From NCBI RefSeq assembly GCF_018205975.1, contig NZ_CP073577.1, forward strand, positions 1,116,001 through 1,180,000: a stretch of 64,000 bases of DNA. Direction: 5' to 3'. The translations under genes were made by a program, and so were the position numbers. This DNA is from Erythrobacter sp. JK5. Lineage in GTDB: Bacteria > Pseudomonadota > Alphaproteobacteria > Sphingomonadales > Sphingomonadaceae. The notes beneath the pieces are model-generated. The model worked only from the letters and a program-made list of their open reading frames with translations. It made no database searches and was not told where the DNA came from. Shown here one piece after another: positions 9,476-18,477 of the stretch (positions within the stretch are counted from its first letter, which is position 1; each line of letters opens with the position of its first letter).

Positions 9476-10360
9476 TCAGCCGTAAACCCAGTCCTTCGTC
9501 GGAATACCGAGCAGCGAGAGCACCGCGGTCAAATCGCCGCGATCGATCCGTCCGTTTGCAGCCGCCCTCGCCCGGGGCTTGGCGCGGTAGGCTACGCCAT
9601 AAGTTGCCGCCTCGATCAGCGGGATGTCGTTGGCGCCATCGCCCGTGGCGAGGCTCGGCGTCGATTGTCCGAGCGCGGCGATCTCCTCCAGCAGCACCGC
9701 TTCTTTGACCGCGCTGTCGACGATCGGGCCATCGAGCGTCCCGGCGAGCATGCCGTCTTCGACAGTCAGCCGGTTACCCACCACCCGATCGAAGCCCAGC
9801 TGATCGCCGACCACATCGGCGAAGTGATGGAATCCGCCGGTAACGAGCACGGTCCTGCAGCCCCGCGCCGAAAGCGTCGATACCAGCGTCTTCGCACCCG
9901 GCGTCGCTCTGATCCGTTCGTCGAGGCAGCGGGCGATCGCGCTTTCTCCCAACCCATCGAGCAGCGCCACCCGCTCGCGCAGCGCCGACTCGAAATCCAG
10001 CTCGCCCTGCATCGCCCGCTCGGTGATCGCGGCAATCTGCGGCTTGATCCCGGCGTAGTCGGCAAGCTCGTCGATGCATTCCTGCCCGATCATGGTCGAA
10101 TCCATGTCGGACACGAACACGCGCGGGATCGCAAACTCGCTGTCGCTCACCAGCATATCGGCGGGCGCGAAATGTGCGTCGATCGCCGCCAGCACAGTTT
10201 CTGCTGGCGCATCGGCAAAGCTCAACTGCAGCACGTCCGCGCAGGAATCGAGCATCACCGAGGCGGCGATGCGGATGCCCTGCTCCGCCAATGTCGCACT
10301 CGCCGCATCAAGGCGTGTTTCCAAGGTCGCAGGGTCTGCTATCAGCCGCGCTATGAGCAA
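9476..10360 (-). CDS. serB: Phosphoserine phosphatase
   Basis: SerB dephosphorylates L-phosphoserine, the last step of serine synthesis. The HAD core is complete: SDMDSTMIGQECIDELAD (DxDST nucleophile, near residue 85), VTGGFHHF (motif II), the lysine in AVKEAVLLEE, and GDGANDIPLIEAA (motif IV). An N-terminal ACT-like half precedes it. I place the start at TTG 10360 (MLIARLIADPATLE) because GGAG lies eight bases upstream and relatives begin at this point; an ATG at 10396 would add 12 unsupported residues. Either way the gene overlaps the 5' end of the divergent miaA. Confidence 0.93.
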   Translation of the reverse strand: MLIARLIADPATLETRLDAASATLAEQGIRIAASVMLDSCADVLQLSFADAPAETVLAAIDAHFAPADMLVSDSEFAIPRVFVSDMDSTMIGQECIDELADYAGIKPQIAAITERAMQGELDFESALRERVALLDGLGESAIARCLDERIRATPGAKTLVSTLSARGCRTVLVTGGFHHFADVVGDQLGFDRVVGNRLTVEDGMLAGTLDGPIVDSAVKEAVLLEEIAALGQSTPSLATGDGANDIPLIEAATYGVAYRAKPRARAAANGRIDRGDLTAVLSLLGIPTKDWVYG

Positions 10361-11312
10361 GGGGAAAACTCCAATCGAGAACCGGGTGGCGCTCATTGCA
10401 GGGCCGACCGCCAGCGGCAAGAGCGGACTTGCGTTGCAGCTCGCACAGGCGCGCGCCAAGACGAAACTCGACACCTGGATCGTCAACGCCGACAGCATGC
10501 AGGTCTATCGCGACATTCCGATCCTGTCCGCCGCACCGAGCGAGAAGGAGCGCAAGCAGACGCCGCACCGGATCTATGGCGAGTGGGAGGCACAACAGAC
10601 CTGCTCCGCCGCCGACTGGGCTGGGCGCGCTAAGGGTATGATCGCCGAGGCGCACGAGGCGGGCGCGCTGCCGGTGCTGGTCGGGGGCACCGGCATGTAC
10701 ATGAAGGTGCTGCTCGAAGGGATAGCCCCGATCCCGGAAATCGATCCGGAGATTCGCGCGGTGGTGCGCGGCCTCGATACCGAGGACGCCTATGCCGCGC
10801 TGATGATCGAGGACCCGGAGCGCGCGACCCAGCTGGATCGGGGAGACAGCCAGCGGATCGCGCGCGCACTCGAAGTCAAGCGCTCGACCGGGACGACACT
10901 CGCCGACTGGCAGCTCGCCAAGACAGGCGGGATCGAGGAGGATGTCGACCTCACCGCCGTAGTTCTGCTGCCCGACCGAGACTGGCTCTACGAACGGTGC
11001 GACACCCGGTTCGAGGCAATGCTCAATGCCGGGGCGATTTCCGAGGTCGAGGAATTGGTCAAGCGCGGGCTCGACCCCGCTCTGCCGATCATGCGGGCGA
11101 TCGGCGTGCCCGAAATCGCCGCCCATCTTGCTGGCGAATTCGACCGGAAAGAGCTGTTTCAGGCCGGAGCGCAGGCCACACGCAATTATGCCAAGCGGCA
11201 ATACACCTGGTTCCGGCGCCAGCCCCCGGAGAGCTGGGCACGCCTGACCGAAGGGGCTGAATCCAAAAGTATCGATCTCGATGATGTTTTTGGATCATTA
11301 TTGCGCCAATAA
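10353..11312 (+). CDS. miaA: tRNA dimethylallyltransferase
   Basis: MiaA adds the dimethylallyl group to A37 of tRNAs that read UNN codons. The 319-residue protein has the P-loop GPTASGKSGLALQLA near residue 15, VNADSMQVYRDIPILSAAP (DSxQxY, substrate pocket), PVLVGGTGMYMKVLLEGIA, and ATRNYAKRQYTWFRRQP near the C-terminus, which contacts the tRNA. The start at ATG 10353 gives MSKGKTPIENRVALIAGP. It runs divergently from serB and their first codons overlap, so the two promoters must lie inside each other's coding sequence. Confidence 0.96.
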   Translation: MSKGKTPIENRVALIAGPTASGKSGLALQLAQARAKTKLDTWIVNADSMQVYRDIPILSAAPSEKERKQTPHRIYGEWEAQQTCSAADWAGRAKGMIAEAHEAGALPVLVGGTGMYMKVLLEGIAPIPEIDPEIRAVVRGLDTEDAYAALMIEDPERATQLDRGDSQRIARALEVKRSTGTTLADWQLAKTGGIEEDVDLTAVVLLPDRDWLYERCDTRFEAMLNAGAISEVEELVKRGLDPALPIMRAIGVPEIAAHLAGEFDRKELFQAGAQATRNYAKRQYTWFRRQPPESWARLTEGAESKSIDLDDVFGSLLRQ

Positions 11313-11353
11313 TGCTTGACACGTTAGAAAATGTCCGATAGCGCATCATTCAT

Positions 11354-11382
11354 GGCCCGACGCACAGCCCCTGCGCCGGGCC
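11354..11382 (+). terminator. Hairpin after miaA / before ilvB (terminator or attenuator)
   Basis: GGCCCGACGCA pairs with TGCGCCGGGCC (one mismatch) around a 7-base loop and is followed by the T-rich TCATTTATTGTT. It could end miaA transcription. A TTGACA hexamer at 11316-11321 and a short frame (ATG 11331 or 11352, ending TAA 11396, coding ...APAPGLIYC) cross the hairpin. An ilv leader-peptide attenuator is therefore possible, though the peptide has only one Leu and one Ile codon. Confidence 0.5.
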
Positions 11383-11451
11383 TCATTTATTGTTAAGACC
11401 ACGAACGACCCGGGCCGCATCCTCTCCGGGCGAGCAGACAAGGATAACAAC

Positions 11452-13239
11452 GTGTCGGAAAGCTCCCCAGCCGACCCTTCAGCCTCGGACAAGCGCTCGG
11501 GCGCCGCGATCCTGACGCAATGCCTGGTCGATCAGGGCGTGGAATTCGTGTTCGGCTATCCCGGCGGCGCAGTGCTGCCGATCTACGACGAGCTGTTCGG
11601 CGACGAGCGCATCCGCCACATCCTCGTCCGCGCGGAAGCCGGCGCGGCGCATGCCGCGGAAGGCTATGCCCGCGCGACCGGAAAGCCGGGCGTGGTGCTG
11701 GTGACTTCCGGCCCCGGCGCGACCAACGCCGTCACCGGTATCGCCGATGCGTTCATGGATTCGATCCCCATGGTGGTCATCACCGGGCAGGTCCCGACTG
11801 CGCTGATCGGCACCGATGCATTTCAGGAAGCCGACACGATCGGCATTACCCGCCACTGCACCAAGCACAATTACCTGGTGAAGGACCCGACCGATCTGGC
11901 CGCGACCATCGAGGAAGCGTTTCGTATCGCCACCACCGGGCGCCCGGGCCCGGTCCTCGTCGATATTCCCAAGGACGTGCAGATCGCGGTGCCTTCGCAA
12001 AGCCGCGCCTCCAAGCTCGTCGCCTCGCACCGGTATGCCCCGCAGATGGCGGCTTCGGCAGAGCAGGTCATCGAGGCAGTGGAGCTGATCGCGCAGGCCA
12101 GATCGCCGATCCTCTACACCGGCGGCGGAATCATCAATTCGGGTCCGCAAGCGAGCGAGCTGCTGCGGAAATTCCAGGACCTGACCGGCGCGCCGCTGAC
12201 TTCGACGCTGATGGGCCTCGGTGCGTTTCCGAGTACGCATCCCGACTGGCTCGGCATGCTGGGCATGCACGGCACCTACGAAGCCAACATGGCGATGAAC
12301 CGCGCCGACGTGATGATCTGCATCGGTGCGCGGTTCGATGACCGGGTAACCGGGCGGCTCGACGCGTTCTCGCCCGACAGCACGAAGATCCACATCGATA
12401 TCGATCGCTCCTCGATTAACAAGAACGTGCGGGTCGATCTCGGCATTGTCGGCGATTGCGCGACGGTGCTCGGCCAGTTGATCGAGGCGTGGGGCGACCG
12501 CAAGCCGCAGGATCTCGGCGAATGGAAGGCACGGATCGCTGGGTGGCGCGCGCGCGAATGCCTCGCCTACCCGGAAAAATCGCGCAAGAACCCCGGCATG
12601 ATCATGCCGCAGAAGGCGGTCGAGCAACTGTACGAACTCACCCGCAAGCGCGAGCCGATCATCTCCACCGAAGTCGGCCAGCACCAGATGTGGGCTGCGC
12701 AGTATTTCGGGTTCGAGAATCCCAACAAGTGGCTGACCTCGGGCGGGCTCGGCACCATGGGCTATGGCCTCCCCGCCGCGATCGGCGCGCAGCTGGGCGA
12801 TCCGGACGCGCTGGTGATCGACATCGCGGGCGAGGCTTCGATCCAGATGAACATCCAGGAGCTCGGCACGGCGAGCCAGTATCGCCTGCCGGTCAAGGTG
12901 TTCATCCTCAACAACGAATACATGGGCATGGTCCGCCAGTGGCAGGAACTCACCTACGAAAGCCGCTATTCGAACAGCTATTCCGACAGCCTGCCCGATT
13001 TCGTGAAACTCGCCGAGGCTTACGGCTGGAAAGGCATCCGCATCCATGACGAAAGCGAGCTGGAGGCAGGGATCGCGGCCATGCTCGATCATGACGGGCC
13101 GGTGATGGTCGATTGCCTCGTTGCGCAGGACGCCAATTGCCTGCCGATGATTCCGAGCGGTGCCGCGCACACAGAGATGCTGCTCTACGGTGACCATGTC
13201 GATGGCACCATGGATGACGAAGCGAAGGCGCTGGTCTAA
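11452..13239 (+). CDS. ilvB: Acetolactate synthase large subunit
   Basis: This ThDP- and FAD-dependent enzyme condenses pyruvate with pyruvate or 2-ketobutyrate, the first common step to valine, leucine and isoleucine. The 595 residues show [14 protein letters not shown] with the nearby catalytic-Glu region ([21 protein letters not shown]), [16 protein letters not shown], and [13 protein letters not shown]. The ThDP/Mg motif reads [13 protein letters not shown], with Glu where most ThDP enzymes have GD; the downstream NN ([14 protein letters not shown]) is intact. The start is GTG 11452, with AAGGA upstream. It begins the ilvB-ilvN-ilvC operon. Confidence 0.97.
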   Translation: MSESSPADPSASDKRSGAAILTQCLVDQGVEFVFGYPGGAVLPIYDELFGDERIRHILVRAEAGAAHAAEGYARATGKPGVVLVTSGPGATNAVTGIADAFMDSIPMVVITGQVPTALIGTDAFQEADTIGITRHCTKHNYLVKDPTDLAATIEEAFRIATTGRPGPVLVDIPKDVQIAVPSQSRASKLVASHRYAPQMAASAEQVIEAVELIAQARSPILYTGGGIINSGPQASELLRKFQDLTGAPLTSTLMGLGAFPSTHPDWLGMLGMHGTYEANMAMNRADVMICIGARFDDRVTGRLDAFSPDSTKIHIDIDRSSINKNVRVDLGIVGDCATVLGQLIEAWGDRKPQDLGEWKARIAGWRARECLAYPEKSRKNPGMIMPQKAVEQLYELTRKREPIISTEVGQHQMWAAQYFGFENPNKWLTSGGLGTMGYGLPAAIGAQLGDPDALVIDIAGEASIQMNIQELGTASQYRLPVKVFILNNEYMGMVRQWQELTYESRYSNSYSDSLPDFVKLAEAYGWKGIRIHDESELEAGIAAMLDHDGPVMVDCLVAQDANCLPMIPSGAAHTEMLLYGDHVDGTMDDEAKALV

Positions 13240-13266
13240 GCGCGTTCGCCGGAGGGATCACCGAAC

Positions 13267-13782
13267 ATGAAAATCAAGAGCGCCGAGGCGGAGCGCCACG
13301 TCCTGACCGTTACGGTCGACAACGAGCCGGGGATCCTCGCCAAGATCACCGGGCTGTTCACCGCGCGCGGCTACAATATCGACAGCCTCACCGTGGCTGA
13401 TATTTCGGAAGACCACGCCGTCAGCCGTATCACGATCGTCACCAGCGGGCCGCCCGAGGTAATCGACCAGATCGAAGCGCAGCTCGAACGGCTCGTGCCG
13501 GTCCACCGTGTGACCGATCTCACCACCGCCGGGGCCCATGTCGAGCGCGAACTGGCGCTGATCAAGGTCGCAGGCAAGGGTGAGCCGCGGGTCGAGGCGC
13601 TGCGGATCGCAGAACTGTTCCGCGCCAATGTCGTGGACACCACCACCAGCAGCTTCGTATTCGAATTGACCGGCGCGCCGGACAAGATCGACAGTTTCAT
13701 CGCCCTGATGCGCGAGCTTGGGCTGGTCGAGGTCGGCCGCTCGGGTGTGGTCGGGATGATGCGCGGGGCCGAGGGCGCCTGA
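13267..13782 (+). CDS. ilvN: Acetolactate synthase small (regulatory) subunit
   Basis: The 171-residue regulatory subunit binds valine and activates IlvB. The N-terminal ACT domain is clear: HVLTVTVDNEPGILAKITGLFTARGYNIDSLTV (residues about 13-45). The C-terminal domain carries RELALIKV and the ending MRELGLVEVGRSGVVGMMRG. It starts 27 bases after the ilvB stop with a GGAGGGA ribosome site and is followed 29 bases later by ilvC. Confidence 0.96.
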   Translation: MKIKSAEAERHVLTVTVDNEPGILAKITGLFTARGYNIDSLTVADISEDHAVSRITIVTSGPPEVIDQIEAQLERLVPVHRVTDLTTAGAHVERELALIKVAGKGEPRVEALRIAELFRANVVDTTTSSFVFELTGAPDKIDSFIALMRELGLVEVGRSGVVGMMRGAEGA

Positions 13783-13802
13783 ACAAAATCAAAGGGAAAT
13801 AG

Positions 13803-14831
<1,029 letters not shown>

Positions 14832-14871
14832 TAGTCTTCCCCCGCGCGATCGACGCGTGAGGAGGATGCAC

Positions 14872-15225
14872 ATGAGCAAGCCCTGGATCTACACCCAGCC
14901 CTTTGCCTCGATCTATCCGATGTATGTCGAGAAGGCCGAGAAAAAGGGCCGGGGTCGTTCGGAAGTCGACCGGGTGATCGGCTGGCTTACAGGCTACGAC
15001 GAAGCAGCGATGAAGGCCGAGATCGAACGCAAGACCGATTGCGAAACCTTCTTCGACAAAGCGCCTGCACCCAATCCCAATCGTGAACTCATCACGGGCG
15101 TCGTCTGCGGCGTCAGGGTCGAAGACGTGGAAGAGCCGGTAATGCGCGAAATTCGCTATCTCGACAAACTCGTCGATGAGCTTGCCAAGGGCAAGGCAAT
15201 GGAGAAGATTCTCCGCGAACCCTGA
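14872..15225 (+). CDS. DUF2200 family protein
   Basis: A 117-residue soluble protein, [27 protein letters not shown] to AMEKILREP. The block [37 protein letters not shown] is the DUF2200 signature; function is unknown. A strong ribosome site (AGGAGG about seven bases upstream) supports ATG 14872 over the in-frame ATG at 14857. It lies between ilvC and a degenerate duplicate of the ilvC 3' end, which suggests it was inserted there by a duplication event. Confidence 0.85.
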   Translation: MSKPWIYTQPFASIYPMYVEKAEKKGRGRSEVDRVIGWLTGYDEAAMKAEIERKTDCETFFDKAPAPNPNRELITGVVCGVRVEDVEEPVMREIRYLDKLVDELAKGKAMEKILREP

Positions 15226-15239
15226 CCCTTGGGGCCCGC

Positions 15240-15272
15240 GCCAACAAGCAGGTCGACATGTCGGAGAACTAG
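15240..15272 (+). repeat. Degenerate copy of the ilvC 3' end
   Basis: These 33 bases align without gaps to the last 33 bases of ilvC (14799-14831), 29 of 33 identical, including the TAG. The copy begins GCCAACAAG and ends GAGAACTAG. It has no start and encodes nothing by itself. It flanks the DUF2200 gene on the far side, which is the footprint expected of a duplication or insertion at the end of ilvC. Confidence 0.8.
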
Positions 15273-15275
15273 GCT

Positions 15276-15890
15276 ATGCGACCAGGCGGCATGGAGACGT
15301 CCCGCAATACTGCCCTGATCTTCGGCGCGTGCGCAATCGCCTGGGTGGTGATCGTGGCACGGGCCTACACCAACGTGAAAGGGCCCGAAGACTTCGTCGT
15401 TACCGTGTCGCAGCCCGAAGTGCAGGCTTTCGCCCGCGACCAGCTCGGCGCGTTGCAAAAGCGGTCGTTCGCCGAGGATGTCGAACTGTGCGCGATCATC
15501 TTCGAGGACAGCGAAGGCAAACTCGGCAGCACCCCGGTGCGGGTCGGGGCCGAGGCGAGCTGCGACATCGCCTATTTCGACGAACCCGGCATGGCTCCCG
15601 TCGCCAGCTTTCACACGCATGGCTCGTTTGGCGAGGAATACGACAACGAAGTGCCCTCGCTGACCGATATTCAGAGCGATATCGGCAGCGGGATGGACGG
15701 CTATGTCTCGACCCCCGGTGGGCGGCTGTGGTGGATCGACTGGCGCGGCGAACGCGCGGTCGAAGTCTGCGGCGAAGGATGCCTGGAACAGGACCCCGAT
15801 TATCGCCCATGCCCAGGCGACCGGATCAATCGCGAATTCTCTCTGACGCAGCTCGTCGCCCGGAACGACAGCGTCGCTGCCGATTGCTGA
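15276..15890 (+). CDS. DUF4329 domain protein with N-terminal anchor
   Basis: A 204-residue protein. Residues about 10-30 (TALIFGACAIAWVVIVARAYT) form one membrane anchor or uncleaved signal. The rest contains VASFHTHGSFGEEYDNEVPSLTDIQSDI (residues about 108-135). That HTHG plus S-LTDxxSD layout is the JAB/MPN-like metal centre seen in DUF4329, a domain common in polymorphic toxin proteins but also found alone. Here there is no toxin architecture: the domain is membrane-tethered, and CGEGCLEQDPDYRPC suggests disulfides outside the cytoplasm. It could be a periplasmic isopeptidase-like enzyme; this is inference. Confidence 0.75.
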   Translation: MRPGGMETSRNTALIFGACAIAWVVIVARAYTNVKGPEDFVVTVSQPEVQAFARDQLGALQKRSFAEDVELCAIIFEDSEGKLGSTPVRVGAEASCDIAYFDEPGMAPVASFHTHGSFGEEYDNEVPSLTDIQSDIGSGMDGYVSTPGGRLWWIDWRGERAVEVCGEGCLEQDPDYRPCPGDRINREFSLTQLVARNDSVAADC

Positions 15891-15902
15891 TCGGTTTTTC
15901 AG

Positions 15903-16045
15903 ATTCCCTCGCGCCACCGTTTGGTGCCTGCGGCAGCGCCAACACGCCGACAAGAAGAGATGTGACCGAGGGAATTAGGAGGACAAATCCCCCCGGCCAC
16001 ACCTCTAGAACGCGCCGTCAGGCTTTCGGCGCGCGAGCCGTGAAC
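15903..16045 (+). ncRNA. Candidate structured RNA in a 460-bp gene-free stretch
   Basis: The gap 15891-16351 has no credible coding frame. Its first part folds strongly in two alternative ways. ATTCCCTCG (15903-15911) is complementary to CGAGGGAAT (15967-15975). Alternatively CTCGCGCC (about 15909-15916) pairs with GGCGCG-GAG (about 16028-16037), closing a longer unit. Inside are TTGGTGC/GCGCCAA and TGTGACCGAGGG with CCCCCCGGCCACA. CGCGCCG/CGGCGCG forms another hairpin at 16011-16033. The remaining part (16046-16351) has further hairpins (GACCA/TGGTC, TGCCGGT/ACCGGCA). I could not match it to 6S, tmRNA, RNase P, SRP RNA or a known riboswitch. Strand is assumed. Confidence 0.35.
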
Positions 16046-16351
16046 CTACGTACGACTGGCCGGGCTGTGGGCCTGTTCGGGCCATGATGCTGTTCCTCCA
16101 GAGCCAGCCGCGAGACGATCGTGCAGCGACCACCCGGCTGGTCATCGGGGTGGGGTCACAAGGGGGACTTGCCGGTGGGGGATTACCGGCAGATCATCCC
16201 GAGAGCTGCCAGATGGCCGCGCACATTCTGGAGTTCGCAGCGCCCGCCGGTTTGGTGACAGATCCTGCAAAAAATTTTCGAGACGTTCCGGAGATGCGAG
16301 AAAGGCCCGCTCTCGACAGGTTTCGCGCAATCGGTCACACGCGTCGCAGCG

Positions 16352-17500
16352 ATGAAACTCCACGACTGTCACAGTATCGACGATTTCCGCCGGCTCGCGC
16401 GGGCGCGGCTGCCGTTCCCCGTGTTCGACTATATCGACGGCGCGGCAGATGACGAATTGACGAAGGCGCGCAACACCGCCGCCTACGACAGCGTCGATCT
16501 GGTGCCCGACGTGCTCGCCGGGGTGGAGACCATCGACACGTCCTGCACTATCCTTGGCCGCAAGAGCGCGCTGCCGCTGATGCTCTCGCCCACGGCAGTG
16601 CAGCGCGCGTTCCACTGGCAGGGCGAAACGGCGGTAGCGAAGGCTGCGGAGAAGTTCGGCCTGTGGTTCGGCATTTCCAGCCTCGCGACCCGCAGCATCG
16701 AGGATATCGCGGCGCTGACCGATGGCCCCAAGCTGTTCCAGCTCTACGTCCACAAGGACAGGGGGCTGAACACCCACATGATCGAACGATGTCAGGCGGC
16801 GGGATTCGACGCGCTCGCGCTGACGGTCGACACGATCGTATCGGGAAAGCGCGAGCGATGCCTGCGATCGGGCTTCACTACCCCGCCCCGCTTCACCCCG
16901 GCGAGCATGTGGAGCTACGCCACCCGCCCGCGCTGGACGCTCGATTACCTGTTTCGCGAAGCGTTCCGGCTGCCCAATCTGGACACGCATGTGAGGGAGG
17001 GATCGCGCAAAGCGGTGAGCATCGCGGAATATTTCAACACCATGCTCGACACGTCGATGGACTGGTCGACCGCCGCCGCGATCCGCGAGCAATGGGGCGG
17101 CACATTCGTGCTGAAGGGCGTCATGAGCGCAGGCGATGCGCGCCGCGCGGTCGAGCTAGGCGCGGATGCAATCATGCTGTCGAACCATGGCGGGCGGCAA
17201 CTCGATGGCTCGCGCAGCCCGTTCGACCAGCTTCCCGAAATCGTCGATGCGGTCGGTGGCGAGATCGAGATCATCTGCGATGGCGGCGTGCGGCGCGGTA
17301 CGCATGTGCTCAAGGCGCTGTGTTCGGGAGCGACCGCGGCGTCGGGTGGGCGGCTGTATCTCTACGCGCTCGCAGCGGCAGGTGAGGAAGGCGTCGAGCG
17401 AGCGCTCGGCATACTCAAGGACGAGATCGAGCGCGGGATGCGGTTGGCGGGCGTGACGCGGATCGATCAGCTGACCGAGGATCGTCTGCGACGGCGATGA
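16352..17500 (+). CDS. FMN-dependent alpha-hydroxy-acid dehydrogenase (L-lactate dehydrogenase-like)
   Basis: The 382-residue product oxidises an L-2-hydroxy acid to the 2-keto acid through FMN. Family residues are in place: FPVFDYIDGAADDE near residue 22, LPLMLSPTAVQRAFH, KLFQLYVHKDRG (active-site Tyr), LALTVDT, SGKRERCLRSGF (Arg), the catalytic histidine in LSNHGGRQLDG near residue 275, and IICDGGVRRGTHVLKAL (FMN phosphate). The length fits lldD-type enzymes, but the substrate (lactate, mandelate, glycolate) cannot be read from sequence. It follows the unexplained gene-free stretch, whose RNA structures could lie in its leader. Confidence 0.9.
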   Translation: MKLHDCHSIDDFRRLARARLPFPVFDYIDGAADDELTKARNTAAYDSVDLVPDVLAGVETIDTSCTILGRKSALPLMLSPTAVQRAFHWQGETAVAKAAEKFGLWFGISSLATRSIEDIAALTDGPKLFQLYVHKDRGLNTHMIERCQAAGFDALALTVDTIVSGKRERCLRSGFTTPPRFTPASMWSYATRPRWTLDYLFREAFRLPNLDTHVREGSRKAVSIAEYFNTMLDTSMDWSTAAAIREQWGGTFVLKGVMSAGDARRAVELGADAIMLSNHGGRQLDGSRSPFDQLPEIVDAVGGEIEIICDGGVRRGTHVLKALCSGATAASGGRLYLYALAAAGEEGVERALGILKDEIERGMRLAGVTRIDQLTEDRLRRR

Positions 17501-17560
17501 TTGTCACGATGCCAGATGCTGAGTGCATCATCCGCGACGCGCGCTGCATATAGACAAGAA

Positions 17561-17600
17561 CCCCCGCCGCTGGCTCTGTGGCGGAGCTTCGCGACGGGGG
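17561..17600 (-). terminator. Rho-independent terminator of the YHS gene
   Basis: On the minus strand CCCCCGTCGC pairs with GCGGCGGGGG (one mismatch) and is followed by TTCTTGTC. It lies 29 bases downstream of the YHS lipoprotein stop, in the proper orientation. Confidence 0.65.
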
Positions 17601-17628
17601 CCCTGGTCAGCCTGAGGATTGCCTGGAC

Positions 17629-18183
17629 CTAGTCCTGGAAATGTTCGTCGGGCGAATGGGTCGGATAGTTGACATCGCCCTTGGCGATGAAGCCGGGAAT
17701 GTCCTTTTCCCAGCGGCCCTGAACGTCTTCGCTGAAATTCAGGTAGAGCGTGCCGTCGACGATTTCGTAGACGTTGGGATCGCCTGGCGCGAGCGCATCG
17801 TTTGCGCCGATCGCCCAGGCGCAATAGCCGCCGTAGGCCGGAGCGTACTTGGCCGGATCGGCGACAAACGTCTTCGCGTTGTCTTCGTTGGCGAAGCGGT
17901 AGTCGAAGCCTTCGTAGCGGACGGTATAATCGGCGACGCCTTCGACCGGAACGCCGTCCCCGGTGAAGTAGCTGACCACGTCGAAACCGCGCACGGCCAG
18001 CGTATCGCCCTTGGACTGGGTATAGATCGGGCCGGCCGGATCGCCGCCGAGATCGGCGTAAAGCGTGGTTTCCGCACCGGCTTCCACGGCGGCCGTCTGG
18101 TCGGCCTGGTCGGCGGTTTCGGCGGGGGCACTGCACGCGGCGGCAGTGGCAAGCAAGGCAATGGCAAACAGCGACTTCTTCAT
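17629..18183 (-). CDS. YHS domain-containing lipoprotein
   Basis: A 184-residue exported protein. MKKSLFAIALLATAAACSAPAE is a lipoprotein signal with lipobox TAAAC, so the cysteine near residue 17 is lipidated. After a low-complexity acidic linker comes a YHS domain: DTLAVRGFDVVSYFTGDGVPVEG to YEGFDYRFANEDNAKTFVADPAKYAPAYGGYCAWAI, including the GYCAW metal-binding cysteine. Such proteins occur near metal or redox genes, but no partner is obvious here. ATG 18183 is chosen for its GGAGGA ribosome site; an ATG six codons upstream is weaker. Confidence 0.87.
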   Translation of the reverse strand: MKKSLFAIALLATAAACSAPAETADQADQTAAVEAGAETTLYADLGGDPAGPIYTQSKGDTLAVRGFDVVSYFTGDGVPVEGVADYTVRYEGFDYRFANEDNAKTFVADPAKYAPAYGGYCAWAIGANDALAPGDPNVYEIVDGTLYLNFSEDVQGRWEKDIPGFIAKGDVNYPTHSPDEHFQD

Positions 18184-18340
18184 GATTTCCTCCTGGAACA
18201 AGATCGTTGCGGGGCAACGCCTCAGGGTTCGCGAATGGCGGACACAAGGTTACACAATTTTTTCGCGACGCGGTTCAACTCGCCGATTTCCGCTTTCGCC
18301 CCGGCTTGCCAAGCCGCGCGAATTGCGCAATGCAACGGGC

Positions 18341-18391
18341 ATGACGGAACGCTTCGGATTGCTGCTACGACTTATTCGCCCTTGGGCGTGA
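18341..18391 (+). CDS. leuA leader peptide
   Basis: A 16-codon frame, MTERFGLLLRLIRPWA, ends 86 bases before leuA. Four of its six middle codons are Leu (TTG CTG CTA then CTT) followed by Ile, a density typical of amino-acid leader peptides. Its stop codon overlaps the first arm of a strong hairpin (18379-18389 with 18420-18430). Leu starvation would stall the ribosome just before that arm. Recognised by pattern, not by homology. Confidence 0.65.
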   Translation: MTERFGLLLRLIRPWA

Positions 18392-18440
18392 GCGGCGGCG
18401 TGCGATTGGACGCGGCCTGACGCCCAAGGGTTCAGCCGCC
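18379..18440 (+). promoter_or_regulatory. leuA leader RNA hairpins (attenuator-like)
   Basis: CCCTTGGGCGT (18379-18389) is perfectly complementary to ACGCCCAAGGG (18420-18430), and GGCGGC (18394-18399) to GCCGCC (18435-18440). These two pairings interlock and so cannot both form as simple hairpins, as expected of a switch. No clear U-tract follows, so control might be Rho-dependent or translational rather than classical intrinsic termination. Confidence 0.5.
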
Positions 18441-18477
18441 ACCAGACACCCCGAAACTTTCCGACGAGCCTTCTTTC

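Noticed and set aside
11331..11396. ilv leader peptide before ilvB
   Set aside because: The short frame has only one Leu and one Ile and no run of branched-chain codons, unlike the leuA leader. It is mentioned only within the hairpin entry.
11479..13197. Minus-strand frame antisense to ilvB (572 codons)
   Set aside because: No homology; a shadow of the highly conserved ilvB frame.
15903..16351. 6S RNA, tmRNA, RNase P or SRP RNA in the gap
   Set aside because: The diagnostic conserved segments of these RNAs (tag-peptide frame, RNase P P4 motifs, SRP GGAAG loop) are not visible. 6S RNA is not fully excluded but the short-range pairing fits it poorly.
16084..16452. Open frame of 122 codons in the 15.9-16.35 kb gap
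   Set aside because: Low-complexity, no ribosome site, crosses into the real dehydrogenase gene and sits in a stretch dominated by RNA-like structure.
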